Under the pieces are notes generated by a model that saw only the letters and a program-made list of their open reading frames with translations, made no database searches and was not told the DNA's origin. Below, piece after piece: positions 18,645 through 28,236 of a DNA stretch of 39,408 bases. Each line of letters begins with the position of its first letter. The stretch's first letter is position 1. The stretch is from positions 1-39,408 of the forward strand of contig JAHZLQ010000035.1 of the NCBI GenBank assembly GCA_022599775.1, given 5' to 3'. Position numbers and translations under genes: made by a program. The DNA is from Gammaproteobacteria bacterium. GTDB lineage: Bacteria > Pseudomonadota > Gammaproteobacteria > Nevskiales > Nevskiaceae.

Positions 18645-20795
18645 ATGACTCCTTTTTTGCGCCGGCTGCGCACCCTGAGCCTCGCCATGCTGGTCCTGCC
18701 ATGTGGACCGGCCCTGGCCGCACCGGTACTGCTCGATCATATCGAAGCCGAACTGGTCTCCGAGGTCAATGCGGCCCAGGCTGGAGCCGAGGGCGCTTCA
18801 GAGTTCTGGGTGGCGCTGCGGCTGCGGCCCGATGCCGAATGGCACACCTACTGGCGTAACCCCGGTGACTCCGGCCTGGCAACGCGTCTGCAATGGACCT
18901 TGCCGGAGGGCGTGTCCGCCGGCGAGATTCACTGGCCCTATCCGCACCGTGAAGCGCTCGGCGAGCTGACCAACTACGGTTACAGCGGCGAAACCCTGCA
19001 CCTGGTCCCGATCCGGCTGCCGGCGGACTGGCCGGCCGGCAAGCCGGTGGAACTTCAGGCCCGCGCCAGCTGGCTGGTGTGCCGCGACATCTGCATCCCC
19101 GGCGATACCGAACTGTCGCTGGAAGTGCCAACCCATTCGGACGCCAATACACCCGATCCAATCTGGGCTTCGTTCTTCGCACAGACCCGCGCGCAGTTGC
19201 CGGTCGACGTGGACTGGCCCGCCCGGTTCACGGTGAGCGACCCGGACATCTCGATCGCCGTGGACGGCGTCACCGTCGCCGCCGACACCGAGGTCGATTT
19301 CTTTCCGTTCGCCAACGACCTGGTCAACCACGCGGCGGCGCAACGCTTTGCCGGCGATGGCGGCGACACCCTGCGCTGGAGCCAGACGCTCAGCGATTAT
19401 TTCGTCGAGGCGCCGCAACCGGTCGAAGGCGTGCTGGTGATCCACGATGGCGAACCGGCCCACGCATATCGCATCCGCGCCACGCCGGGCAGCGTCGCGC
19501 CGGTCGAGGCCGCGATCAACGTCAGCAGTGAAGCAAGCGAGGCGGTGCCCGACGGCACGGACGCCAGGCCGACCGACGCCAGCACCCTGGGCTTTTTCAC
19601 CGGCCTGGTTTTCGCGTTTCTCGGCGGCCTGGTCCTGAACCTGATGCCCTGCGTATTCCCGGTGCTGTCGATCAAGGCGGTTTCGCTGCTCGAATCCGAT
19701 GAGGGTCGTGGCGGACATCTACGCCACTCGCTGGCCTATACCGGGGGCGTCCTGATCTGCTTCGCGATACTGGCCGGCGTACTGCTCGGACTGCGTGGCG
19801 GCGGGGACGCCGTCGGCTGGGGGTTCCAGCTCCAGCAACCGCTGTTCGTCGCGGCCCTGGCCTACCTGTTCTTCGCAATGGCGCTGTCGTTGTCGGGCCT
19901 CGTCCACTTCGGGACGCGCTGGATGGGCGTGGGCCAGTCCCTGACCACGCGCGGTGGCCTGCGCGGCTCGTTCTTCACCGGCGTGCTGGCGGTGGTCGTG
20001 GCCAGCCCCTGTTCGGCGCCGTTCATGGGTGTGGCACTGGGCTACGCCTTGACGCAGCCACCGGCGATGGCGCTGACCGTCTTCCTGGCGCTGGGCCTGG
20101 GCCTGGCCTCGCCATTCCTGCTGATCGGACTGGTTCCGGCACTCGCACGCTTGCTGCCGCGTCCCGGCGCATGGATGGAGTCGTTCAAGCAGTTCATGGC
20201 CTTTCCGCTGTATCTGACGGTGGTCTGGCTGCTGTGGGTGCTCGGTGGATTGACCGATCGCAGCGGCATGGCGCTGGCCGGAATCGGCTTGGTGCTGGTC
20301 GCCTTCGTCGCCTGGCTATGGCATCGGCCCGGGCCGATGGCGCTGGTATTCAAACTGGCCGCGGCTGCTGGCGCCATCGCGGTGCTCGCGCATCCGCTGG
20401 TGCGCACGGTGTCGCCGCCGTCCCAGGCCGGCGCCGAGCAGCACGCCGAATGGCAGGCCTATTCCCCGGAGCGGCTCAGCGCCGCCCGCGATTCCGGTCA
20501 GACCGTGTTCGTGAATTTCACCGCGGACTGGTGCATCACCTGCAAGGTCAACGAACGCGTGGCGCTGTCCAGCAGTCGCGTCAAACAGGCCTTCGTCCGC
20601 GACGCGGTGGTTTATCTCAAAGGGGACTGGACACGGTCCGATCCTCAGATCACCGAGATGCTGGAACGCTACGGCCGCAGCGGCGTACCGCTGTATCTGG
20701 TATTCCGCAACGGCGGCGAAGCCGAAGTGCTGCCGCAGTTGCTGACCCCCGATATCGTCATCGATTCCCTACAAACCGGTGCGGCTTCGTCCTGA
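18645..20795 (+). CDS. ScsB/DsbD-like thiol:disulfide interchange protein
   Basis: The 716-residue protein passes reducing power from cytoplasmic thioredoxin across the inner membrane to periplasmic partners. After a signal peptide comes a periplasmic domain (to about 310) with a CRDIC pair (Cys146, Cys150). An eight-helix CcdA/DsbD-type core follows, with the two membrane cysteines in NLMPCVFP (Cys336) and SPCSAPFMG (Cys456). The C-terminal thioredoxin domain has ADWCITCK (Cys630, Cys633). The long N-terminal domain resembles ScsB/DipZ relatives more than E. coli DsbD. The start at 18645 follows GGAAG and begins the signal peptide. An exported thioredoxin-fold protein is encoded 28 bp downstream, and exported MsrA/MsrB lie 3 kb away as possible clients. 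Confidence 0.9.
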   Translation: MTPFLRRLRTLSLAMLVLPCGPALAAPVLLDHIEAELVSEVNAAQAGAEGASEFWVALRLRPDAEWHTYWRNPGDSGLATRLQWTLPEGVSAGEIHWPYPHREALGELTNYGYSGETLHLVPIRLPADWPAGKPVELQARASWLVCRDICIPGDTELSLEVPTHSDANTPDPIWASFFAQTRAQLPVDVDWPARFTVSDPDISIAVDGVTVAADTEVDFFPFANDLVNHAAAQRFAGDGGDTLRWSQTLSDYFVEAPQPVEGVLVIHDGEPAHAYRIRATPGSVAPVEAAINVSSEASEAVPDGTDARPTDASTLGFFTGLVFAFLGGLVLNLMPCVFPVLSIKAVSLLESDEGRGGHLRHSLAYTGGVLICFAILAGVLLGLRGGGDAVGWGFQLQQPLFVAALAYLFFAMALSLSGLVHFGTRWMGVGQSLTTRGGLRGSFFTGVLAVVVASPCSAPFMGVALGYALTQPPAMALTVFLALGLGLASPFLLIGLVPALARLLPRPGAWMESFKQFMAFPLYLTVVWLLWVLGGLTDRSGMALAGIGLVLVAFVAWLWHRPGPMALVFKLAAAAGAIAVLAHPLVRTVSPPSQAGAEQHAEWQAYSPERLSAARDSGQTVFVNFTADWCITCKVNERVALSSSRVKQAFVRDAVVYLKGDWTRSDPQITEMLERYGRSGVPLYLVFRNGGEAEVLPQLLTPDIVIDSLQTGAASS

Positions 20796-20823
20796 GGTCC
20801 GCACTCTTTTTTGGAGCCCGATC

Positions 20824-21438
<615 letters not shown>

Positions 21439-21554
21439 GTCGATCGGCCGAACCCAAATTGCAGTCAATAGCGGGTCGGTGCAGGTTCAGCTGGCGGGGA
21501 TAGGCTTGGAGGAGAGTCTTCCCTGCATTGATAACGACAACCGGAGGCACAGGC

Positions 21555-21974
21555 ATGCTCCGTTTACGGATTCCGCGTCATTACCTCGACGCACAAGGGC
21601 TGTCGCTGTTCGCGCCGGCCCGGCCGTCCGCCCGCGCCCCGCAACGGCGAGGCGCTCCCGATCTAGGGGTCAATCTGCTGATCGCACCGACAGACGCCGC
21701 CAGTGATGATGGGCGCCTGGTGCGGCATGTCTCGGCGATGGTGACGCGCGGTGCTCAGGCCGTGACGCCGCGCTCAATCCACATCGACGCGCGCAGGCTG
21801 TCGCCGTCTCCGGGTGCCGGGTTCGAGATTCCGGCCGAGCCGCTGGCGGCGGAAATGCTCGGGCAGCCGGTCACGCGCTATGGCACCGAAATGCCGTTCG
21901 CACCGGGGCTTTATCACATGGACATCGCCATCGACGACGAAGTGGAAGCGCAGTTCGTGGCCGAGATTCGCTGA
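21555..21974 (+). CDS. Conserved-looking protein of unknown function
   Basis: I do not recognise this 139-residue product. It has no signal peptide or membrane segment. It begins MLRLRIPRHYLDAQGLSLFA, has an Ala/Arg/Pro-rich stretch at about 25-40, and ends with an acidic segment (MDIAIDDEVEAQFVAEIR). A good ribosome binding site (CCGGAGG, 7 bp before the ATG) and a strong terminator just downstream support a real, single-gene unit. Codon use looks like that of its neighbours. Confidence 0.6.
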   Translation: MLRLRIPRHYLDAQGLSLFAPARPSARAPQRRGAPDLGVNLLIAPTDAASDDGRLVRHVSAMVTRGAQAVTPRSIHIDARRLSPSPGAGFEIPAEPLAAEMLGQPVTRYGTEMPFAPGLYHMDIAIDDEVEAQFVAEIR

Positions 21975-21994
21975 GGGTTCCAGAGCGCACCAAC

Positions 21995-22025
21995 AAAAAG
22001 CGCCGGCTGACGCCGGCGCTTTTTT
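21995..22025. terminator. Strong bidirectional intrinsic terminator
   Basis: AAAAAGCGCCGGC, loop TGAC, then GCCGGCGCTTTTT gives a 13-bp stem, 9 bp of it at the GC-rich top. The A-run on one side and T-run on the other let it end transcripts in both directions: the unknown gene ending at 21974 and the desaturase gene ending at 22049. Confidence 0.9.
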
Positions 22026-22048
22026 CCATCCGTCCAGGCTCTGCAGTT

Positions 22049-23197
22049 TCAGACTGATTGAAGCCGCAACAATCTGACGCGCTTGCGCTGCATACGCAGG
22101 GATTCTTCCAGATGCGCCAGACGACGGCGGACTTCGCTGTTCTCCCAGGTATCCGCGATCTGCTTGCGCGCCGCCTCGAAGCGATCGGTCTGCAGCGCGC
22201 GCCATTCGCCCATGATCGCACCGAAGGCTTCCACCTCGTGCTGCAACAGGGTCTGCAGGGCCTGCAGACGGGTCGGATGGTGGTTGCAGCCTTCCAGTCC
22301 CAGCCGGGCTTCGGCGAACTGTCGTTCCAGCATGGCGCGCTGCACCAGGAATTCCGGCACGCGCTTGAGGTTCCACGCCAGCCCCAGGGTCGAACAGCCG
22401 TAGATCAGCCATTTCGTCGGGTCGAACTGCCACCAGCGGATGCCGTTGCGGTAGTCCCACTGAAACAGGTGGTGATAGTTGTGATAACCCTCGCCGAAGG
22501 TCACCAGCGAGATCAGGTCGTTGTCACGCGCCGAATTTTCGATGGTGTACGGCCGGCGGCCCCACCAGTGCGCGGCGGAGTTGATGAAGAACGTGAAGTG
22601 ATGGTTCAGCACGATGCGCAGCAGGCCGCCCAACAGCAGGAAGCCCCAGGCATCGCCGAAGGCGGCGCCGACCAGCAGCGGCATGCCGATGTTCATGAAC
22701 AGGGCCAGACCAAGGTAATGCTTGTGCTGGAATGCGAGCAAAGGATCCTTTTCGAGATCCCGCACATTCGACAGGTCCAGCTCGGCGCTGGGATAGTCAC
22801 GCAGCATCCAGCCCATGTGCGCGAACCAGAAGCCGCGCCGGATCGAATACGGATCAAGGTCGACGTGGTCCACGTTCTTGTGGTGCACGCGGTGCAGCGA
22901 TGCCCAGATCAGGGTGCTGTTCTGCAGCGACATGGCGCCGAACAGCATCAGCGGCAGGCGCACCAGCCAGTGGGCTTCGTAGGCACGGTGCGACCACAGT
23001 CGGTGATAACCGGCGGTGATCGACATGCCGGTGGCGCCCATGAAAAAGGCGGCGCCAATCCAGGCGGCCAGGCTGAAATCATGCGTCAGCGCGTACCACG
23101 GCAGTAGCGTCAGCACGAGGCCATGGGTCAGGCCGAACATTATGATGGCGGGCCAGTTCAGAGGGCTGTTGGCGAAGCCCCGTACCACATCAGTCAT
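22049..23197 (-). CDS. Acyl-CoA desaturase (delta-9 type)
   Basis: This membrane-bound di-iron desaturase puts a double bond into an acyl chain. The three histidine boxes are present in order: [11 protein letters not shown] near residue 63, [16 protein letters not shown] near 101, and [14 protein letters not shown] near 235. Hydrophobic stretches before and between them ([34 protein letters not shown]) fit four membrane passes. The C-terminal 100 residues are charged and helical and go beyond the basic catalytic core, as in DesB-like proteins of Pseudomonas. Expression may adjust membrane fluidity. A CGGCCCAAATTGGGCCG palindrome lies 64 bp upstream of its start and could be an operator. Confidence 0.9.
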   Translation of the reverse strand: MTDVVRGFANSPLNWPAIIMFGLTHGLVLTLLPWYALTHDFSLAAWIGAAFFMGATGMSITAGYHRLWSHRAYEAHWLVRLPLMLFGAMSLQNSTLIWASLHRVHHKNVDHVDLDPYSIRRGFWFAHMGWMLRDYPSAELDLSNVRDLEKDPLLAFQHKHYLGLALFMNIGMPLLVGAAFGDAWGFLLLGGLLRIVLNHHFTFFINSAAHWWGRRPYTIENSARDNDLISLVTFGEGYHNYHHLFQWDYRNGIRWWQFDPTKWLIYGCSTLGLAWNLKRVPEFLVQRAMLERQFAEARLGLEGCNHHPTRLQALQTLLQHEVEAFGAIMGEWRALQTDRFEAARKQIADTWENSEVRRRLAHLEESLRMQRKRVRLLRLQSV

Positions 23198-23260
23198 CAG
23201 GATTCTCGATAGAGACAGTGCGCGATGGCTGCGCGTTGGTCATGCCGGGCGGCGCGACCC

Positions 23261-23277
23261 CGGCCCAATTTGGGCCG
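23261..23277. promoter_or_regulatory. 17-bp palindrome upstream of the desaturase gene
   Basis: CGGCCCAATTTGGGCCG is self-complementary apart from its central base. It shares the CCAATTTGG core with the higBA operator (2269-2283) and with a site at 30928-30940. Its place between the divergent desaturase and glyoxalase genes suits an operator, but no regulator is known for it. Confidence 0.4.
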
Positions 23278-23454
23278 ATATTCGGAAGAGTAGCCGAGTC
23301 TGCGTCCCCGCAAAAGCTTCCGCATGTGACAAATGCGACAAATGCGACGAGCGGTGCGCAGCAGCAGAGTAGAGCTCGCCTTAGAATGCGCGCCATCGAT
23401 TTGGTTCCCTGCGCCGGCTCGAGCCCGGCGCGACATCTCAATTCGGAGTCCTAC

Positions 23455-23838
23455 ATGCGAATTCTTCACACCATGCTGCGCGTGGGCGATCTCGATCGCT
23501 CGATCGCGTTCTACCAGGATGTACTCGGCATGCAGTTGCGCAGCCGCAAGGATTTTCCGGGTGGCGAGTTCACCCTGGCGTTCCTGGGCTTCGAGTCGGA
23601 CCCGAACGGTGCCGAAATCGAACTGACACACAACTGGGGTCAGCGCGACTATCAGCTTGGCGACGCCTACGGCCACATCGCCGTCTCGGTCGACGATGCG
23701 GCCATGGCCTGCGAACGGGTTCGTGCGCGCGGCGGCAAGGTCACGCGCGAAGCGGGTCCGATGAAGCACGGCAGCACCGTGATCGCCTTTGTCGAGGACC
23801 CGGACGGCTACAAGATCGAGTTCATCCAGGGCGCGTAG
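23455..23838 (+). CDS. gloA: Lactoylglutathione lyase (glyoxalase I)
   Basis: GloA isomerises the hemithioacetal of methylglyoxal and glutathione to S-lactoylglutathione. The 127-residue protein is one of the short, single-domain pair-of-beta-alpha-beta type enzymes. It has [23 protein letters not shown] at the N-terminus (metal His5), IELTHNWG near residue 57 (metal Glu), [10 protein letters not shown] near 74 (metal His) and [14 protein letters not shown] at the C-terminus (metal Glu). The ATG follows CGGAG. It converges on the ACT-domain gene, ending 3 bp from that gene's stop. Confidence 0.94.
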   Translation: MRILHTMLRVGDLDRSIAFYQDVLGMQLRSRKDFPGGEFTLAFLGFESDPNGAEIELTHNWGQRDYQLGDAYGHIAVSVDDAAMACERVRARGGKVTREAGPMKHGSTVIAFVEDPDGYKIEFIQGA

Positions 23839-23841
23839 CGC

Positions 23842-24285
23842 TTACAGGGCGACGATGGTGCGCGACACGTCGCTGACGAGCCCCTGTTCCAGAAGCTGGT
23901 TGATCGCCAGTTCGACCGCGCCGTAGGTTCCCGACAACAGGCTGGTGTCGCCAAGCGACTGCTCACGCACGCCCGGCAGTGCCGGCAGTTCGCCCTGCGT
24001 GCGGCAGATCGCCAGTGCGCGCAGCTCCGGGGCGTCGATCGGAAAGGTGCGAACGCCATGGACATGGTGCAGTCGCATCAGCACCTGCTCGACCATGCGG
24101 CACTGCCGCGCGGTGCCGCGGAACGCCACGAGAATGCGCGGCAGCGAGTGACTGGTATCGGCGACCAGCGCCTTGATCGACAGGCCGCGATGCGCGAACA
24201 CCGCGGCGATCGAGTGGACCACGCCGGGCCGTTCGGCGACCTCGCACAGATACACCACATCCTGCAGCGACACGGCCTCGGTCAT
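23842..24285 (-). CDS. ACT-domain protein, IlvN/IlvH-like
   Basis: The 147-residue protein begins with an ACT domain at about residues 9-85. YLCEVAERPGVVHSIAAVFA leads into HRGLSIKALVAD, then RILVAFRGTARQCRMVEQVL and RLHHVHGVRTF. The RPGV loop, the (F)AxRGxxIxxL run and the V-V-L-x-L spacing resemble the small regulatory subunit of acetohydroxyacid synthase. The remainder (about 90-147) is also helical and ends in a segment I do not recognise. Its ATG overlaps the stop of the upstream dehydrogenase-like gene, so the two are co-translated. Whether it regulates that enzyme, the AHAS encoded 4 kb away, or something else is open. Confidence 0.7.
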   Translation of the reverse strand: MTEAVSLQDVVYLCEVAERPGVVHSIAAVFAHRGLSIKALVADTSHSLPRILVAFRGTARQCRMVEQVLMRLHHVHGVRTFPIDAPELRALAICRTQGELPALPGVREQSLGDTSLLSGTYGAVELAINQLLEQGLVSDVSRTIVAL

Positions 24286-25343
24286 TTGAGCCACTCCTTG
24301 AGCTGCCGCTGAATGGTCCGCGCCGCACCGAACAGATCCGAGCGCTCCTGCGGGTTCAGCTCCAGATCGGTGACCTGGGACCAGCCACGCAGGTCGCAGA
24401 CCACGGGCACGCCGAGCACCCCCACCGGACCGTCCCAGTCGTTCTCCGCCAAGCGGACCTGCGCCGGGATCACGCTCTGCCCGCCGCCGAGCAGTTGCTC
24501 GCACAGCTCGGCGGTCACCGCCGCCGTGGAAATCGCGGTCTTGGCGGTGGAGATATGCGTGACCAGCGGCAACAGCACGGCGCGCAGGTCCGGCGCCATG
24601 GCTTCGGCGTAACGGAAGGCGGCCTCGACCTCGCCGGCGCCGACCAGCTCCTTCAGGTGCATCTTCTCGCGCGTCAGCGCAGCCGCGAAGTCGCCGGGCG
24701 CACGGCCGCCGATCAGGCGCTCCCGCACCACGCCGACCTCGGCTTCGTCGTAACCATAGATCCACAGCGTGCTGAGTATCGGCACCAGCGCATCGCCGTG
24801 CTCGCCGAGCATGTAGGCCGAGATACGTTGACGTCGCACACCCAGATCGGCGGCGATCTCCCGGCGCAGACGCATGCTGTCCTGATAGGCGCCCATGCCG
24901 ATCACGCGCGCCGCGCCGAGATGCCGCGCAAACACTTCGACCCCGAGCTCCACCGGGTTGGTCACCATCACGACGAGTTCCTGACCGTGACCGCGCTGCG
25001 CCAATACGCTGGCGTAGCTTTCCATGACCTCGGCGTTGATCCGCGCCAGTTCCAGACGGCTGACCATCTGACGCCCGGAGGTTGGCGCAGTGGCGCCGGC
25101 CGTGAACAGGATGAGGTCGGCGGCAACTTCCTCGGGGGCCAGGGCGACATCGATCTCCGGCGTGATTTCGGCATAGGCGTCGTACAAATCGGCGCGCAGC
25201 CCGAACAGGGCCTGGGCCGAGGCGCCGCCACGCCGGCCGACCAGTTGCAGGCGCTGGCGCGGCGACAGCAGCTTGCGCGCCACGATCTGGACCGCCAGGG
25301 CGCGGCCGACGTCGCCATTGGCGCCGATGATTGCGATATCCAT
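24282..25343 (-). CDS. Lactate/malate-dehydrogenase-family protein
   Basis: The 353-residue protein has the family landmarks: an N-terminal NAD motif (IAIIGANGDVGRALA), VMVTNPVELGVEVFARHLG near residue 130, GMGAYQDSMRLRREIA, and the catalytic His in YMLGEHGDALVPILS near 186. The Rossmann motif reads GANGDVG in place of the usual GAxGxxG. The substrate-specificity loop does not clearly read as lactate or malate, so the substrate is unassigned. It is coupled by an ATGA overlap to a downstream ACT-domain protein, an unusual partner for this enzyme family. A good ribosome site (AAGGATCTGA) precedes the ATG. Confidence 0.8.
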   Translation of the reverse strand: MDIAIIGANGDVGRALAVQIVARKLLSPRQRLQLVGRRGGASAQALFGLRADLYDAYAEITPEIDVALAPEEVAADLILFTAGATAPTSGRQMVSRLELARINAEVMESYASVLAQRGHGQELVVMVTNPVELGVEVFARHLGAARVIGMGAYQDSMRLRREIAADLGVRRQRISAYMLGEHGDALVPILSTLWIYGYDEAEVGVVRERLIGGRAPGDFAAALTREKMHLKELVGAGEVEAAFRYAEAMAPDLRAVLLPLVTHISTAKTAISTAAVTAELCEQLLGGGQSVIPAQVRLAENDWDGPVGVLGVPVVCDLRGWSQVTDLELNPQERSDLFGAARTIQRQLKEWLK

Positions 25344-25614
25344 TCAGATCCTTGCAAAACCGCTGCGGCGTGAACCGGCAGAACGAGCAAGAACGGGGCC
25401 ACTGCGCCGCCCACGGCGTCCACCAGCATCAAGCATTTGGGGAACATCGCCGATTGATCGCGGTTTCACGCAATGTTTGGCAACAATCACCTTTTGAATT
25501 CCAATAAATTACTGTAGGTGACTGATTTTACTGGAATCCTGTATGGCCCGCCGTTTGCAGTATCACTGGCACAGTCCCTCGCGGACCTTACCGCAAACAC
25601 GGGAGTACACCACC

Positions 25615-26367
25615 ATGAGCCGCATTTCGAATCTTGCTGCCGCCGCACTGCTGCTGGCGACCACCTCCGCGCCCACGCTCGCCGCCAGCCGGGTTTCCGC
25701 AGCCGAAATCTGTGATTACCGGCTCGACTACGCGGTTTCGCTTCAAGGCGATATGTTGCGCCTCACGCGCGAAGGCGAGGACATCGAAATTCATGGTGAT
25801 CGCCTCAACATCGACGGCGAAACCATCACCCTGGATCATGCGCAGCGTAAGGCGCTGGTTCGCTATCGCGAATCGGCGACGCGGCTGGTGCCCCAGGTGT
25901 CGGAACTCGTGCATGAATCGGTGTGGCTGGGCATCGAAGCCGTGGAGCTGACGACGCGCATGCTGGCGGGCGACGATCCCGACGAGGTCACGCTCGATTC
26001 CGAACGGTATGCCGCGTTGCTTATCGCGCTCGATGCTCATTTCGGTCATGACCACCTGGCGCCGGGAACCCTCGACGGTGAGGATGACACGCAGTTGCAA
26101 GCCAGCATCGAGGAAATCGTCGCAGCGCTCGGGCGCTCCCTCGGCCACGGTGTGGCTGATCGGGTGGTGGCCGCGCTGTTCGACACGAACGGCGTGGAGG
26201 CCCGCGCGGCCCGTGTCGAATCGGAAGTCGAAACCCGCATCGAGTCGCGCGCCGAGCGCCTTGAACAAGGTGCCGATGCGCTGTGCGGCGAGGTGGAGGC
26301 GCTGGACCGACTGGAACAGCGGATCGGCCACTTCGACGCTCTGCACCCGAATGGGTTTTCGATCTGA
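25615..26367 (+). CDS. DUF2884 (YggN-like) secreted protein
   Basis: The 250-residue product has a signal peptide (LAAAALLLATTSAPTLAAS). The mature part opens with a single cysteine (ICDYRLDYAVSLQGDMLRL) and the strand pattern of DUF2884. It also has IHGDRLNIDGETITLDHAQRKALVRYR, a YggN-type signature, and a helical C-terminal half (VEARAARVESEVETRIESRA). YggN proteins are periplasmic and of unknown role. The ATG follows GGGAG. It is divergent from the dehydrogenase-like gene across a 271-bp gap in which I see no further gene. Confidence 0.8.
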   Translation: MSRISNLAAAALLLATTSAPTLAASRVSAAEICDYRLDYAVSLQGDMLRLTREGEDIEIHGDRLNIDGETITLDHAQRKALVRYRESATRLVPQVSELVHESVWLGIEAVELTTRMLAGDDPDEVTLDSERYAALLIALDAHFGHDHLAPGTLDGEDDTQLQASIEEIVAALGRSLGHGVADRVVAALFDTNGVEARAARVESEVETRIESRAERLEQGADALCGEVEALDRLEQRIGHFDALHPNGFSI

Positions 26368-26442
26368 GGGCCCTGGCACTGCGTACCCATCGCCGGCGTC
26401 GACGGATACACTCGGCGCTGTGCAAAAAAGTCTGGAGGACGC

Positions 26443-27171
26443 ATGCCCATAGCTTCCACAGAGGAGCCGATAGCCGCGCCGTCACTGGCCTTGCTGCTGC
26501 TGGAGCTGCGGGTGTTCATGGAGTTGCCGCGCTTCGTCGCCACCAGCCTGTCCGTGGAGAATCTGCCACGTGGCAAGGGGCAGCCGATCATGATCGTTCC
26601 CGGCTTTGGCGCCAGCGACCTGAACACGGCACCGCTGCGCTTGGCACTGCGGCGTCTGGGCTATGCCGTGTTCGGTTGGAATCAGGGCGTCAACGTGGGC
26701 ATGCGCCCCCGCGTGAAGCAGGCGCTCGCGGCCGAGCTGCGCGAGCTGCGTGACCGCTACGAGGACAAGATCACTCTGATCGGCTGGAGCCTGGGTGGCG
26801 TCTTCGCGCGCGAAATGGCCCGCCATCAGCCGGAATGCGTGCGTCGCGTGATCACCCTGGGCAGTCCCATCAACGGCGATCCGGAAGCGAACAATCTCAA
26901 CACCTTGTTCCGTCTGGCCAATCTCGGCAAGCCGCTCAAGACCGATCTTGAAGGCTTTCGCCGACGCATCGTCGCGCCACCGGTGCCGTGCGTGGCCATC
27001 CACACCAAGACGGACGGCCTCGTCGCCTGGCAGTGCTCACTCGAGGAGCCGGCCGAGAACACGCGCAACATCGAAGTCCACGGCAGCCACATGGGACTGG
27101 TCTACAACGCCCAGGCCCTGGCCGCCATCGCCGGCGTGCTTGCGGAAGCCTCCTCGGACTCAGCCGAATAG
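26443..27171 (+). CDS. Alpha/beta hydrolase (lipase/esterase-like)
   Basis: The 242-residue protein has the alpha/beta hydrolase order: an oxyanion-type strand (IMIVPGFGASD) near residue 49, the nucleophile elbow LIGWSLGGVFARE with Ser near residue 111, an acid in HTKTDGLVAW near 190, and the His in VHGSHMGLVY near 212. This arrangement resembles PGAP1/lipase-type esterases. No signal peptide is seen, so it is likely cytoplasmic. Its last 12 bp overlap the convergent ilvE end. Confidence 0.82.
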   Translation: MPIASTEEPIAAPSLALLLLELRVFMELPRFVATSLSVENLPRGKGQPIMIVPGFGASDLNTAPLRLALRRLGYAVFGWNQGVNVGMRPRVKQALAAELRELRDRYEDKITLIGWSLGGVFAREMARHQPECVRRVITLGSPINGDPEANNLNTLFRLANLGKPLKTDLEGFRRRIVAPPVPCVAIHTKTDGLVAWQCSLEEPAENTRNIEVHGSHMGLVYNAQALAAIAGVLAEASSDSAE

Positions 27172-28236
27172 TCCGTGACGCCATTGAGGCCAGTCGCTCG
27201 TACCGCCCTCCTGCACGTCCTTGAGCGCCGCGCAGAGCCCGGACACGCACGCGTCCTGCGCTGAAAAACGGATGCATCGCGCGGAGTCCCCGATTTCATC
27301 GATGGCGACGATGCGCGCGGCCGTGCCGCAACCGAATGCCCCGCCAAGTTCGCCGCGCTGCTGCGCGATCGCCAGATCGTCAAGACTGATTTCACATTCG
27401 ACTGCATCGAGTCTCGCCCGGCGCGCCATCTGCAACAGGCTGTCGCGCGTGATGCCGGCCAGAATGCAACCGTCCAGGGGCGGCGTCAGCAGACGCGAAC
27501 CGATGCGCACGAACAGATTCATGCTGCCGGCTTCGCCGAGCCGGGTGTGCGTCGCCGCGTCCAGCCATACGACGTCGTCATAACCGTTCGCCTGCGCCCG
27601 CGTCAGGCCGGCCAGTCCGGCGGCATAGTTGGCGCCGGTCTTGGCCGCGCCCAGCCCGCCGACGGCGGCGCGGATCAGATGCGGCTCGGCCCAGAGCCTG
27701 AGCCGCTTCATTACCGGATCCGAACAGGCACTGACGACTACGCTGTAGCGGTGCCGCTGCGCGCGCCGCAGGCCCAGGAACTCCTCGTCGGCGTGAATCG
27801 TGGGCCGAAGGTACAGCGAGCCCCGGCCGTACGGCGGCAACAGCTTGCGATGCGCGTCCACCGCCATGGCGCAGCTCTCGACAAAAAGAGCTTCATCGAC
27901 CGTCGGCAGTCCGAGCCGCGCGGCGCTGGCCGCGAAGCGGTGCGCGTGCGCCTGCGGGCGGAACAGATGCACGCCCCCATCGGCGCCACGGTAGGCCTTG
28001 AGCCCTTCGAACACCGACAGCCCGTACTGCACGCCTGCGCTGGCGACCGGTACGCGCAAGGCCTCGCGCGGCAGCAGGCCTGGCGCGGACCATTGCGCGC
28101 CATCGTGTTCGGCAAGCACCAGATGCGCGCCCAGGTAACGACCGAAGCCCAAGTTCTCCGGCTGCGGAAGTTCGCTCGCCTCGCCTGGGTTTCCGTCATT
28201 CGTCGGCGCCCCCGGCTCGGTTCCGTAGGCACTCAT
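27160..28236 (-). CDS. ilvE: Branched-chain amino acid aminotransferase
   Basis: IlvE performs the last step of Leu, Ile and Val synthesis, transferring the amino group from glutamate to the 2-oxo acids using PLP. The 358-residue length fits the longer (group II, BCAT-like) form. The PLP lysine lies in GLGAAKTGANYAAGLA near residue 197. VWLDAATHTRLGEAGSMNLF near 225 includes the Glu of the class IV fold, and GCGTAARI near 315 is also typical. The ATG overlaps the ilvG stop as ATGA, so the two are translated together under the upstream attenuator. Confidence 0.93.
   Translation of the reverse strand: MSAYGTEPGAPTNDGNPGEASELPQPENLGFGRYLGAHLVLAEHDGAQWSAPGLLPREALRVPVASAGVQYGLSVFEGLKAYRGADGGVHLFRPQAHAHRFAASAARLGLPTVDEALFVESCAMAVDAHRKLLPPYGRGSLYLRPTIHADEEFLGLRRAQRHRYSVVVSACSDPVMKRLRLWAEPHLIRAAVGGLGAAKTGANYAAGLAGLTRAQANGYDDVVWLDAATHTRLGEAGSMNLFVRIGSRLLTPPLDGCILAGITRDSLLQMARRARLDAVECEISLDDLAIAQQRGELGGAFGCGTAARIVAIDEIGDSARCIRFSAQDACVSGLCAALKDVQEGGTSDWPQWRHGLFG

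Noticed and set aside
23328-23353. Short iteration GACAAATGCGACAAATGCGACGAG, which in one frame encodes a CDKCDKCDE-like stretch
   Set aside because: It has only two to three copies, lies between genes, and the frame has no other support as a metal-binding peptide.
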